Source: Phycisphaera mikurensis (GTDB lineage Bacteria; Planctomycetota; B15-G4; JADJEK01). From it: a stretch of 37,908 nt of DNA. Shown in pieces: positions 24,941 to 33,121 of the stretch. The stretch covers positions 14,533 through 52,440 of the forward strand of contig DYIW01000001.1 in the NCBI GenBank assembly GCA_020723465.1. The letters run 5' to 3'. The translations under genes were made by a program, and so were the position numbers. Position 1 is the stretch's first letter, and every line of letters begins with the position of its first letter. Below the pieces are notes generated by a model. The model did no database searches. It had not been told where the DNA came from and was given only the letters and a program-made list of their open reading frames with translations.

Positions 24941-26110
24941 TCAGCGGTGGGAGTCGAAGAAGTCCTTGATCGAGGAAACGACGTACTCCTGCTGGTCGTA
25001 GTTGATCCCCGGGAAGAGCGGCAGCGAGAGCACCTCGTTCGCCGTCCTCTCGGCCTCCGGCAGGTCGCCCGGCGCGTAACCCAGGTGCTTCATGCTCGCC
25101 TGGAGATGCGCCGGGATCGGGTAGTACACCTGGACGCCGATTCCCTGCTCGACCAGGTAGGCGCGCAACTCGTCGCGCTGGTCCACGCGGATCACGTACT
25201 GATGCCAGTTATGCACGCGCTCCCTGGCCACGCGTGGCAGGATGACGTCGTCCAGGAGCTGATGCTCCTCGAACAGCGAGTTGTACGTGGCGGCGGCCTC
25301 GGCGCGCTGCAACGTCCAGTCCGTGAGGTGACGCAGCTTGACCCGCAGGGTGGCGCAGGTGAGGGCGTTCAAGCGGTAGTTGCCCCCCACGATCGGATGG
25401 ACGTTCGCCTCCGACTGCCCGTGATTGCGGATCTGCCGGATCTGCTCGACCACACCCTCGTCCTTGGTCACGACCGCGCCGCCCTCGCCCAGGGCGCCGA
25501 GGTTCTTCGACGGGTAGAAGGAGAAGCAGCCGGCGTCGCCCAGGGCGCCGGCCGGTGTGTCCTTGTAGCGCGCCAGGATCGCCTGGGCCGCGTCCTCCAC
25601 GACCATCAGGCTGAACTGGTCGGCCAGCTCCAGGATCGGGTCCATCTCGCAACACTGGCCGTAGAGGTGCACCGGGACGATGGCGCGGACCTTCGTGTGC
25701 TCGCTGTGGTGCTCGGAGACCTTCTTGCCGTTGATGACGCCGTCATCGACGTAGTCGTAGACACGTTCCGGCTTGATCCCGCACGTCTCGGAGTCGATGT
25801 CGACGAAAACCGGCTTGGCGCCGAGCCTTACGATCGAGGCGACGGTGGCGAAGAAGGTGAAGGGCGTGGTCAGGACCTCGTCGCCCGGGCCCACGCCGAG
25901 GGCCTGGAGCGCGGCGACCAGGGCGTCCGTGCCGTTCGAGACCGCGGCGGCGTACGGCACGCCGATCAGCTCCGCCAGCTCGGTCTCGAAGGCCTGCACC
26001 GCCTCGCCGCCGATGAACCTTCCGGAACGGACGATCTCGTCCATGGCGGCGCGCAATTCATCCATGATCGGCTCATGGAGCAGTTCGAGATCCAGTTGGG
26101 GGACCTTCAT
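24941..26110 (-). CDS. DegT/DnrJ/EryC1/StrS-family aminotransferase
   Basis: PLP-dependent enzyme that usually aminates a keto group on a nucleotide-linked sugar for surface glycans. The 389 residues show FIGGEAVQAFE, SNGTDALVAAL near 58-68, EDAAQA near 172-177 and the PLP lysine Lys202 in FSFYPSKNLGALGEGG, then QIRNHGQ. The ATG at 26110 follows CGGAG and gives the usual N-terminus (MKVPQLDL); the frame is open upstream but lacks a good site. An insert around 119-140 (DYVDDGVINGKKVSEHHSEHTK) seems larger than usual. It heads the series TMTC-like, ABC ATPase, permease, suggesting glycan or envelope modification; substrate unknown. Confidence 0.92.
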   Translation of the reverse strand: MKVPQLDLELLHEPIMDELRAAMDEIVRSGRFIGGEAVQAFETELAELIGVPYAAAVSNGTDALVAALQALGVGPGDEVLTTPFTFFATVASIVRLGAKPVFVDIDSETCGIKPERVYDYVDDGVINGKKVSEHHSEHTKVRAIVPVHLYGQCCEMDPILELADQFSLMVVEDAAQAILARYKDTPAGALGDAGCFSFYPSKNLGALGEGGAVVTKDEGVVEQIRQIRNHGQSEANVHPIVGGNYRLNALTCATLRVKLRHLTDWTLQRAEAAATYNSLFEEHQLLDDVILPRVARERVHNWHQYVIRVDQRDELRAYLVEQGIGVQVYYPIPAHLQASMKHLGYAPGDLPEAERTANEVLSLPLFPGINYDQQEYVVSSIKDFFDSHR

Positions 26111-26157
26111 GGCGTCTCCGTTCCATACCGCTCGGCGCGCTGGCCGCAAACGCGTCC

Positions 26158-26192
26158 ACGGTACACGGGCCTGCCCGTGCTTCAACGTTGAA
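26158..26192 (-). promoter_or_regulatory. Candidate promoter and operator for the DegT-TMTC-ABC unit
   Basis: The minus strand carries TTGAAG (26185-26180), a 16-base spacer and TACCGT (26163-26158). The spacer is exactly an inverted repeat, CACGGGC and GCCCGTG around two bases (26164-26179). The -35 box lies within the perfect 12-base palindrome TTCAACGTTGAA (26181-26192). Two adjacent dyads on a promoter suggest regulator binding. The -10 match is poor, and the whole assignment is inference. Confidence 0.3.
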
Positions 26193-26317
26193 ATCCCGAT
26201 CGAGACCGCTCCGCGCGGCCGGTTCCGGGCGACCCGCGTGCAGGGAGCCGAATCCGGGTGCGGAATCGCGCGGGGCTGCTAGGCTCTGCTCGTTCTCGCA
26301 CTCAGGAGGTCACCGGC

Positions 26318-27148
26318 ATGATTTGCGCGCTGCTGCTCCTCGCCGCCAGCCTGTCGGTGCCGCAGCCGGCAGAAGAGCCGGACGCCGCGGCCATCCTCAA
26401 GCGCGCGGCCGAAGCGCAGCGGGCCGGTGACTTCGCGGGCGAGGTTCTCGACTTCCACGTCAAGCTCTACCTGCAGGTCCGGGACCCGGAACGCGGCAAG
26501 ATGGAGTTCGACGTCGAGCGCAAGTACAAGGCGCCGGACCGCATCTGGACGCTCGTCCGGGAGAAGGCCTTCTCCGACGCGGTCTATGAAGAGGGTTACG
26601 ACGGCACGGGCGCCTGGCGCTACGACCGCAAGACCGAGAAGCTGGTGCGCTATGAGGGCCCGGACTTCAAGACCGACCGCCTCAAGGTCCTCCGGGAACT
26701 GGACGACATGCGGCAGCTCCTGCGGTTCTTCTTCCTCGAGCGGCAGATCGAGAACCTGAAGGAACTGAAGAGGCTCCCGGACGAGCCGGACGAGCAGGGC
26801 GGCGGACCGAGCCTGGTGATCGAGGGCCAGGGCGATCTCGAAGAGGGAGAGGGGGGACTGGTGCGCGTGCGGGCCTGGATGGAGCCGGAGACCTTCGTGC
26901 TGCGGGGTGTGCGGATCGAGGATCTGGAGCAGCCGGGGAAGTCCCTGGGCTTCCGCTTCTCCCACCACCGCCAGACCCCTCAGGGCCTCTACTTGCCGGG
27001 AGCGGTCCAGGTCTATCGGAACGGCGAGGAGGAGTGGTCGGAGAAGATCGCGCTCGTCACCGAGGAAGCAGAGGACGGCGCCGACCAGAACAGCATCCGC
27101 TTCAACGTCGGCCTCACGGACGAGGTCTTCTCGCCGCCGGAAAAATGA
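26318..27148 (+). CDS. Exported LolA-like protein of unknown function
   Basis: A 276-residue protein with an N-terminal signal sequence (MICALLLLAASLSVPQPA) and a mature part resembling outer-membrane lipoprotein carrier/sorting folds: DFAGEVLDFHVKLYLQ, then GKMEFDVERKYKAPDRIWTLV, DGTGAWRYDRKTEKLVRYEG, and later strands ending FRFSHHRQTPQGLYLPGAVQVY. The match is to the general beta-sheet pattern, not to a family I can name, so a lipid-carrier role is speculative. The ATG is fixed by a perfect AGGAGGT seven bases upstream. It overlaps the propeller gene by four bases (ATGA) and heads a three-gene unit. Confidence 0.7.
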   Translation: MICALLLLAASLSVPQPAEEPDAAAILKRAAEAQRAGDFAGEVLDFHVKLYLQVRDPERGKMEFDVERKYKAPDRIWTLVREKAFSDAVYEEGYDGTGAWRYDRKTEKLVRYEGPDFKTDRLKVLRELDDMRQLLRFFFLERQIENLKELKRLPDEPDEQGGGPSLVIEGQGDLEEGEGGLVRVRAWMEPETFVLRGVRIEDLEQPGKSLGFRFSHHRQTPQGLYLPGAVQVYRNGEEEWSEKIALVTEEAEDGADQNSIRFNVGLTDEVFSPPEK

Positions 27149-28194
27149 CGCACGCGCGCGCCGCCCTCGCCCTGCTCGCCGCCTCGCTCGCGGGCGGAGC
27201 GAACGGCTGCGCGGGGGAGCGGAGCGCCGGGCGCGGCGAGGCCTACTTCATCGTGGACGCGGACGCGGCCGGCGGGGAGGCGGGCGCCCTCGGCGGCGCG
27301 CTGTTCCGCTTCGAGCGCGCCACGGGCGAAACACGCCTGTTCTGCGCCGACCCGCGCTTCGTCGACCCGCAGCTCGCGCTTACGGCCGAGGACGGCGACC
27401 TGTTGCTCGTCGACTTCGCCGCCGAACCGGACGGCCGCGGCCGCGCGGGCGCCGTGTTCCGCATCGACGGCCGCTCGGGACAGGTGAAGGCGTGCTTCAC
27501 GCCCCAAGGCTTCGCTGCTCCGACCGGGCTCGCCCTGGGCGTGGGCGGTGAGGTCTACGTCACGGACCGCCGGGCGCGCCCGCCCGGGGCTCAGGGCCAG
27601 GGCGCCCTGTTCGCGCTTTGCCTGGCGGACGGTTCCTGCCGCGTGGTCGCGACCGACGCGCGTTTCGTTGCTCCGGCGTTCGTCCTGCGCCAGGAGGATG
27701 CGTCGCTCCTGCTGCTCGACGCGGACGTTCCGGGGAAGAAGCCCGGAGAGGAGGGGGCCGTCTTTCGCGTCGACCCGAGCCGCGGCGCGGTGAGTGAATG
27801 CGGCCGCCTGGCGGGAGCGGTCTCGCCGCTCGGCCTGCTGGCCGAGCCCGAGGGGACCTTCCTCGTCTTCGACGCCAATGCCGACCCGCGGGGCGCGGGT
27901 GCGCCTCACGGCGCGATCCTGCGCTTCGACCCGGACTCGGGCGCGACCGAGGTCGTGGCCTGCGACCCGCTGTTCCGCGACCCGGTGCGCGGTTGCGTCG
28001 CGGATGACGGCCTCGTGCTGTTCGTGGACGCCAACGCCGATCCGGAGGGGCGCGGGCCGGACCCGGCCGGCCGCGGCCAGAACGCCACGGGCGGGGGCGC
28101 GATCTTCAGCCTGGACCGCGTCTCGGGCGCGGTGCGGGTGGTGGCGGCGCCGGCCGCGTTCGTGAACCCGGTGTGCATCGTGAGGGCGCCGTGA
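27145..28194 (+). CDS. Exported six-repeat beta-propeller-like protein
   Basis: A 349-residue secreted protein, possibly a lipoprotein with Cys22 (GANGC is an atypical lipobox). After residue 35 it consists of six repeats of 51-52 residues. Each has an Asp-rich loop (starting near 38, 90, 141, 192, 243 and 295; best form DANADP) followed by a strand GA(I/V/L)(F/L)R and then PxxxxFxxP. This matches an NHL/SMP-30-like six-bladed propeller, where such loops often bind calcium; the assignment is from periodicity. The last repeat has an insert rich in Gly and Asp. It is joined by ATGA and GTGA overlaps to both neighbours. No enzymatic signature is seen. Confidence 0.8.
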   Translation: MTHARAALALLAASLAGGANGCAGERSAGRGEAYFIVDADAAGGEAGALGGALFRFERATGETRLFCADPRFVDPQLALTAEDGDLLLVDFAAEPDGRGRAGAVFRIDGRSGQVKACFTPQGFAAPTGLALGVGGEVYVTDRRARPPGAQGQGALFALCLADGSCRVVATDARFVAPAFVLRQEDASLLLLDADVPGKKPGEEGAVFRVDPSRGAVSECGRLAGAVSPLGLLAEPEGTFLVFDANADPRGAGAPHGAILRFDPDSGATEVVACDPLFRDPVRGCVADDGLVLFVDANADPEGRGPDPAGRGQNATGGGAIFSLDRVSGAVRVVAAPAAFVNPVCIVRAP

Positions 28195-29255
28195 GGCGCG
28201 TGCTGGCGAGGAGCGCGCTGGCGTTCGGCGTCGTGCTGCTGTGCCTGGGGCTGGCGGAGGTCGCCGTTCGGTGCTTCTTCAGCGCGGGCCTCGAGGAGCC
28301 CGCGCTGCACCCCGAGGCGAACCGCCTCTTCGCCGAGGCCGGCATGCTGCGGCCGGTGGAGCGAGGCGGGGTGCGCTATCTCGGCGCGCCCGGCGCCTCG
28401 GTGGTGGTGCGCGGCATCGAGTACCGGCACAACTCCCTGGGCCTGCGCGACGACGAGCTCGCCGCGGCCGAGCCGCCGGGCCAGGAGTTCCGTATCCTCG
28501 TGCTCGGGGACTCGACGACCTACGGCTGGGGCGTGCGCCAAGAGGAGACCTTCTGCGCCGTGCTCGAACACCTGCTGCGCGAGCGGCGCGCGGCCGGGGC
28601 CGTGCCCTGCACCGTGGTGAACGCCGGGCAGCCCGGCTACAACGCACGCGACGAGGAGGCGCTCTTTCGCCGCCTCTGGGAGCGCGTGCGGCCCGCCCTG
28701 GTGCTGCTCGTCTGGTACCCGAACGACCTCGAGCGGCTCGGCTTCCACGCGGGGCGGGACGGCTTCCTCTTCTGCGATCCCCTGCCCCTGCCCGAGCGCT
28801 GGAAGCCGGAGCTGTGGCGTTCCTTCCTCTACCGCAGGATCTCCACCGGGGTGCTGGAGCACATGCGCCAGAGCGGCAGCTACGTGTTCGGGCAGGGCGA
28901 GAACCGGAGCGACTGCGGCTCGAGGATCGCGGCGCTGCACCGGGCGGTCGCCGCGGCGGGCACGCGCCTCGCCCTCGTCGACATGCCCTGGCTGCTGAAC
29001 GCCGCGGATGGCCCGGTGCTGGCGCAGGAAGGCTACCCCGGCGCCGAGCACAGCGCCTGGCTCGCCGGCATCGCCGCGGCCGAGCGACTGCCCCTCCTGC
29101 CGCTGCTCGACGCGCTCACCGGCGAACCGGCGGCGCGCTACTGGTGCCTGCTCGACCCCCCAGACATTCACCCGAACGCCCTGGCGCACCAGCGCTCTGC
29201 CCAGGCCCTGTTCGACTTCCTCGTCGAGCAGCGGCTCGTGCCCCTGGCGCACTGA
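28191..29255 (+). CDS. Membrane-anchored SGNH/GDSL-type hydrolase
   Basis: Predicted esterase or acyl-hydrolase of the SGNH superfamily. The 354 residues have one N-terminal membrane segment (about 8-27), then block I LGDSTTYGWG with Ser108, block II VVNAGQPGYN, block III WYPNDLE, and block V DIHPN near 325-329. The usual Asp three residues before the block V histidine is Pro here, with Asp at minus two and minus five, a small deviation. The GTG start overlaps the propeller stop (GTGA). It is the last of a three-gene exported unit; a role in trimming or deacylating a surface polymer is a guess. Confidence 0.85.
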   Translation: MRRVLARSALAFGVVLLCLGLAEVAVRCFFSAGLEEPALHPEANRLFAEAGMLRPVERGGVRYLGAPGASVVVRGIEYRHNSLGLRDDELAAAEPPGQEFRILVLGDSTTYGWGVRQEETFCAVLEHLLRERRAAGAVPCTVVNAGQPGYNARDEEALFRRLWERVRPALVLLVWYPNDLERLGFHAGRDGFLFCDPLPLPERWKPELWRSFLYRRISTGVLEHMRQSGSYVFGQGENRSDCGSRIAALHRAVAAAGTRLALVDMPWLLNAADGPVLAQEGYPGAEHSAWLAGIAAAERLPLLPLLDALTGEPAARYWCLLDPPDIHPNALAHQRSAQALFDFLVEQRLVPLAH

Positions 29256-29382
29256 CCACAGCTCGGCGGCGCCGCAACCGAACTCGGCAGCTTGCGTCCA
29301 GCCGAGGCGCGTGGATCGCCCCCTGCCTTGGCAAGGCCAACGCCGCCGCCAGTCGGGAGTCCGAAGAGAATCGGAAGGTGGC

Positions 29383-31116
29383 TCAGAAGCCCGCGCGTTT
29401 GAACCAGCGCTCCAGGTCGGCCGCGGCGAAGCGAATGGAGGTCGGCCGGCCGTGCGGGCAGGCCTGGGTCTCGGGCAGCGCGGCCGCCTGGTCCAGGAGC
29501 GCCGCGATCTCCTCCTCGGCGAGGTCGGTGCCCGCCTTGACCGCCGCGCGGCAGGCCATGCTCATGAGCGCGCGCTCCAGGGGCTCGCGTGCCTCCGCGC
29601 CCGCGCTCGTCTCGCTCTCCAACGCGGCCAGAAGCAGCTCCCGGGCGGAGGCCCCCTGCAGCAGGGCGGGCACCGCGTGTACAGCGAGCGCGGTCTCGCC
29701 CAGGGCCGTGACCTCGAGTCCGAGCCGCGCGAACTCCTCCCCCATCTCCTCGGCGCGGAGCACCTCCGGCCGCCCCACCTCGACGATCTCCGGCACGAGC
29801 AGGCGCTGGCTCCGGATGCCGGCCGCCCGCTGCTCCTGGCGCAGGCGCTCGAAGAGCACGCGCTCGTGCAGCGCATGCTGGTCGACGACGACCAGCTCGT
29901 CTTCCGCCTGGAAGAGCAGGTAGGTGCGAAAGAGCGTGAGCCAGCGCCGGCCGGTGCGCGCCGGCAGGGCCGCGGCGCCGGCCGGGGGCGCGGTCGTTTC
30001 CACAGCCGGCGCCGCGGGCGCGGGCGCGAGCGGGCGCTCCCACACGCCGCGCGGGAAGCCGAGGAAGCGGCGCGCGGGCGCAGTGACGCCAGCAGCGGCC
30101 GCGCCTGGCTCCGCTCCCGGCCGCGGCGCCAGGTCCGCGCCGCGCAGGGCCTCGAGCACGACGTGGTGGACGGCGCGGAACACGCGCGCCGCGTCGCGGA
30201 AGCGCACCTCGGTTTTGGCCGGGTGCACGTTCACGTCCACCTCCGCCGGATCGAGCGAGAGGAACAGCAGGTAGGAGGGCTGCAGCGCCGGGGAGAGGAA
30301 CTGGTGATACGCCTGGCGCAGCGCCGCGCGCAGCGTGCCGTCCTTGACCAGCCGGCCGTTGACGTAGGTGTGCTGGCGTGCCGCGCGGGCGCGCGCCGCG
30401 TCCGGCCGCCCGAGCAGCGCCTCGACGTGCATGCCGGCGCTCGGCCCGCTGGCGGCGATCGCTCCCGCGGCGAGGTCGCGGCCGTAGGCGCTCTCCAGGC
30501 GCTCGCGCCGGGTCGCCGCGGCGGCCGCCTGAAAGAGCACGCGGCCGTCGCTCTTCATGGAAAAGGCCACGCCATCGGCCGCGAGCGCCGCCTGGATCAC
30601 CTGGTCGAGGCAGCGGCTCGCCTCGGCCGCGTCGCCTTTCAAGAAGCGCGCCCGGGCCGGGACGTTGAAGAAGAGGTGCTGCACCTCGACGAGCGTGCCT
30701 GGCGGCGCGCCGCAGGGCCGGGGCTCGCCGGTCGCGCCGCCGGTGCACGCGATCTCGAAGGCCTCCTCCGCGCCGGCCGGGCGCGACACCAGCCGCGCCC
30801 GCGCCACGGCGCCGATGCTCGCCAGGGCCTCGCCGCGAAAGCCGTAGGAGGCGATGGCGAGCAGATCGTCCAGGGCCGAGAGCTTGGACGTGGCGTGCGG
30901 CGCGAACGCCAGGCACAGGTCGGCGCGGTCCATGCCGCAGCCGTCGTCCTGCACGCGGATGAGCCGCTTGCCGCCGCGCTCGATCTCCACGTCGATGCGC
31001 CGCGCTCCCGCGTCGAGGGCGTTCTCGAGCAGCTCCTTGACCACGGAGACGGGTCGCTCGATCACTTCGCCCGCGGCGATGCGGTCCACGACCTCCTGGG
31101 CCAGACGGCGGATCAT
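29383..31116 (-). CDS. mutL: DNA mismatch repair protein MutL (endonuclease-type)
   Basis: Links MutS mismatch recognition to strand removal. The 577 residues have the GHKL ATPase at the N-terminus (AAGEVIERPVSVVKELLENALDAGA, DDGCGMD, GFRGEALASIGA, FFNVPARARFLK), a proline/alanine-rich linker near 335-400, and a C-terminal domain. The C-terminal domain carries the nicking-endonuclease metal motif DQHALHERVLFE, with ACR and CPHGRP, so this MutL should cut DNA itself and the organism probably lacks MutH. The ATG overlaps the holA stop (ATGA). It is the last gene of its series and faces the SGNH gene across 127 bases. Confidence 0.97.
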   Translation of the reverse strand: MIRRLAQEVVDRIAAGEVIERPVSVVKELLENALDAGARRIDVEIERGGKRLIRVQDDGCGMDRADLCLAFAPHATSKLSALDDLLAIASYGFRGEALASIGAVARARLVSRPAGAEEAFEIACTGGATGEPRPCGAPPGTLVEVQHLFFNVPARARFLKGDAAEASRCLDQVIQAALAADGVAFSMKSDGRVLFQAAAAATRRERLESAYGRDLAAGAIAASGPSAGMHVEALLGRPDAARARAARQHTYVNGRLVKDGTLRAALRQAYHQFLSPALQPSYLLFLSLDPAEVDVNVHPAKTEVRFRDAARVFRAVHHVVLEALRGADLAPRPGAEPGAAAAGVTAPARRFLGFPRGVWERPLAPAPAAPAVETTAPPAGAAALPARTGRRWLTLFRTYLLFQAEDELVVVDQHALHERVLFERLRQEQRAAGIRSQRLLVPEIVEVGRPEVLRAEEMGEEFARLGLEVTALGETALAVHAVPALLQGASARELLLAALESETSAGAEAREPLERALMSMACRAAVKAGTDLAEEEIAALLDQAAALPETQACPHGRPTSIRFAAADLERWFKRAGF

Positions 31117-32228
31117 GAGCGCGCCTGGCGCCGCGCCGGAGCGCGCCCGGCCGCCGCCAGGGCACAGAGCCGCACGATCAGGCGCTCGAGCAGCGTCTCC
31201 GGCGGCTCGCTGCTCTTCAGGGCGCGATCCGCTTCGGCCAGGACGTGTACGGCCGCGCTCGCGCGCCGCACCAGCGGCAGGTCCACCTCCTTGCCGAGGT
31301 AGTAGAGCTGGCCCGGGTTCTTGATGGCCAGGACGCGCTGCATCTCCTCCTCGGGACAGTGCGCGGCCCTGAGGGAACGGAACCGCGCCAGCAGGCGCAG
31401 GCGCTGATGCAGGAGCGCCGCGAGCCCGCTGGCGATGCCGCGCGCGTCGTTCACGCGCCGGCCGCCGCGGTCGGTCGTGCCTTCGCGCAGCATGCCGCGC
31501 AGCCGCAGGAGCGCGGCGCGCACGTTCCCCACCGCGACCTCCTGGAAGAGCTGGAACTGGTCCCAGGCGGCGCTCCGCGGCACGAGCGCGCCCACGTCCG
31601 GCAGCGTCACCTCGTTCTTCCCGGCGAGGTAGAGCGAGAGCTTCTCCATCTCCCGGGCGACGAGCATGAGGTCGTTGCCGGTGCGGCCGGCGAGCTCCGC
31701 GGCGGCCCGCGGCGCGAGCTCCAGGCCGTGGGCGCGCGCCTCGGCCAGGATGGCCGCCAGCAGCTCGCTTCCAGCCGGCAGGACGCCCTGGCCGCCGGGC
31801 GCCGCGGCATCGGCCCGCGGCCGCGGGCACTTGATCAGCCCGCCCGTCTTCTTCAGCTCGTTGGCGAAGCGCAGGCGCAGGTCGAGCGAGCGCATGAGCA
31901 GCACCAGGAGGTTGCCCGCGGCGATCTTGAGGGTCGCCTCCAGCGCCTTCCCGTGCCGCTTCCACAGCGCGTCGCCGTCGCGCGCCACGATCACCTTGAG
32001 GCCGCCGAACAGGGGCCGCGAGGCCAGGTCCGCGAGCAGCCTCGACAGCTCGAGGTCGGTCCGCTCGCTGCCCTCCGCGGCGAGCGAGATCACGCTCGCC
32101 GCGTCGCCGGCGCGTTCGAGGATCTGGGCGAGCAGGCGCTCCTTGGCCCGCTCCTCGTCCCCCACCAGGGCAATGACCGGCGGCAGCACCTTGGGGAGGA
32201 CCGGGACCGCCGGCTCGCGCGGGTTCAT
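31113..32228 (-). CDS. holA: DNA polymerase III subunit delta
   Basis: Clamp-loader subunit that opens the sliding clamp. The 371 residues match HolA by layout: an N-terminal AAA+-like part (PPVIALVGDEERAKERLLAQIL, LFGGLKVIVARDGD, NLLVLLM), the central segment LAGRTGNDLMLVAREMEKLSLYLA, and a C-terminal collar (RLLARFRSLRA, LLERLIVRL). It lacks a functional P-loop, as expected for delta. The ATG overlaps the prenyltransferase stop, and its own stop overlaps mutL, both by four bases. The long open frame upstream of the ATG is antisense-like shadow. Confidence 0.88.
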   Translation of the reverse strand: MNPREPAVPVLPKVLPPVIALVGDEERAKERLLAQILERAGDAASVISLAAEGSERTDLELSRLLADLASRPLFGGLKVIVARDGDALWKRHGKALEATLKIAAGNLLVLLMRSLDLRLRFANELKKTGGLIKCPRPRADAAAPGGQGVLPAGSELLAAILAEARAHGLELAPRAAAELAGRTGNDLMLVAREMEKLSLYLAGKNEVTLPDVGALVPRSAAWDQFQLFQEVAVGNVRAALLRLRGMLREGTTDRGGRRVNDARGIASGLAALLHQRLRLLARFRSLRAAHCPEEEMQRVLAIKNPGQLYYLGKEVDLPLVRRASAAVHVLAEADRALKSSEPPETLLERLIVRLCALAAAGRAPARRQARS

Positions 32229-33121
32229 TGCAGCACCTCGATCAACGTGGCCGCGCAGAGCAGCAGGCTGACGCAGCCGTTGGCCGTGAAGAAGGCCAGG
32301 TTCACGCGCGACAGGTCGTACGGCTTGACCAACGAGTGCTCCCAGGCGAGCAGCGCGGCGCAGGCCGCCACGCCCGCGCCGTAGCTGCCGCCGAGCGCCG
32401 CGGCGCGTCCCAGGGCGAGGAGCAGCACCAGCATGGCGGCGTGCAGCAGGCGCGCCACCACGAGGGCGCGCGCCACGCCGCAGCGCGCGGGAATGGAGCG
32501 CAGGCGCGCGCCGCGGTCGAAGTCGACATCCTGGCAGGCGTAGAGGATGTCGAAGCCCGCGGCCCAGCAGAGCACGGCGAGGCCGAGCAGGGCGGGGATG
32601 AGGCACGAGGCGTCGAGCACGCCGCGCACCGCGATCCAGGCGCCGAGCGGGGCAAGGCCGAGCGCCAGGCCGAGGACGAAGTGGCTGGCCGCGGTGAAGC
32701 GCTTGGTGTGCGAGTAGCCCAGGAGGAGCGCCAGCACCGGGAACGACAGGACGAAGGCCAGCGTGTTCAGGAACCAGGCGGCCGCCACGAAGACGCCGCT
32801 CGCGCCGAGGACCAGGAGCGCGACCTCGCGCACGCTCACCAGTCCGGCGGGGAGATGGCGGGCGCGCGTGCGCGGATTCTGTGCGTCGCTCGCGCGATCC
32901 GCCAGGCGGTTGTAGGCCATGGCCGCGGTGCGCGCCGCGACCAGGCAGACGAGCACGAGCAGCACGGTGCGCCAGCCGGGCAGGCCGCCAGTACCCGCCA
33001 GGAACAGCGCCATGAGCGCGAAGGGCAGGGCGAAGACCGTGTGCGAGAAGCGCACCAGCTCCAGGTAGAGGCGCAAGCGCCCGGCCAGGGAGCGGGCGCG
33101 CCGCGGCGGAGCCGAGGTCAT
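32225..33121 (-). CDS. ubiA: UbiA-family prenyltransferase (MqnP/4-hydroxybenzoate type)
   Basis: Attaches a polyprenyl chain to an aromatic quinone precursor in the inner membrane. The 298 residues contain eight or so membrane segments and the two Asp-rich motifs of the family: NRLADRASDAQNPRT near 71-85 and DILYACQDVDFDRGARL. With UbiX and MenG/UbiE nearby, it fits menaquinone synthesis by the futalosine route (MqnP) or ubiquinone synthesis. The sequence alone does not decide which, though KPYDLSRVNLAFF-type ends are familiar from MqnP-like proteins. It is linked by four-base overlaps to ubiX upstream and holA downstream. Confidence 0.88.
   Translation of the reverse strand: MTSAPPRRARSLAGRLRLYLELVRFSHTVFALPFALMALFLAGTGGLPGWRTVLLVLVCLVAARTAAMAYNRLADRASDAQNPRTRARHLPAGLVSVREVALLVLGASGVFVAAAWFLNTLAFVLSFPVLALLLGYSHTKRFTAASHFVLGLALGLAPLGAWIAVRGVLDASCLIPALLGLAVLCWAAGFDILYACQDVDFDRGARLRSIPARCGVARALVVARLLHAAMLVLLLALGRAAALGGSYGAGVAACAALLAWEHSLVKPYDLSRVNLAFFTANGCVSLLLCAATLIEVLQ

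Noticed and set aside
29256-29382. Terminator between the convergent SGNH and mutL genes
   Set aside because: Only a five-base stem TTGGC/GCCAA with a three-base loop and no T-run was seen, too weak to call.
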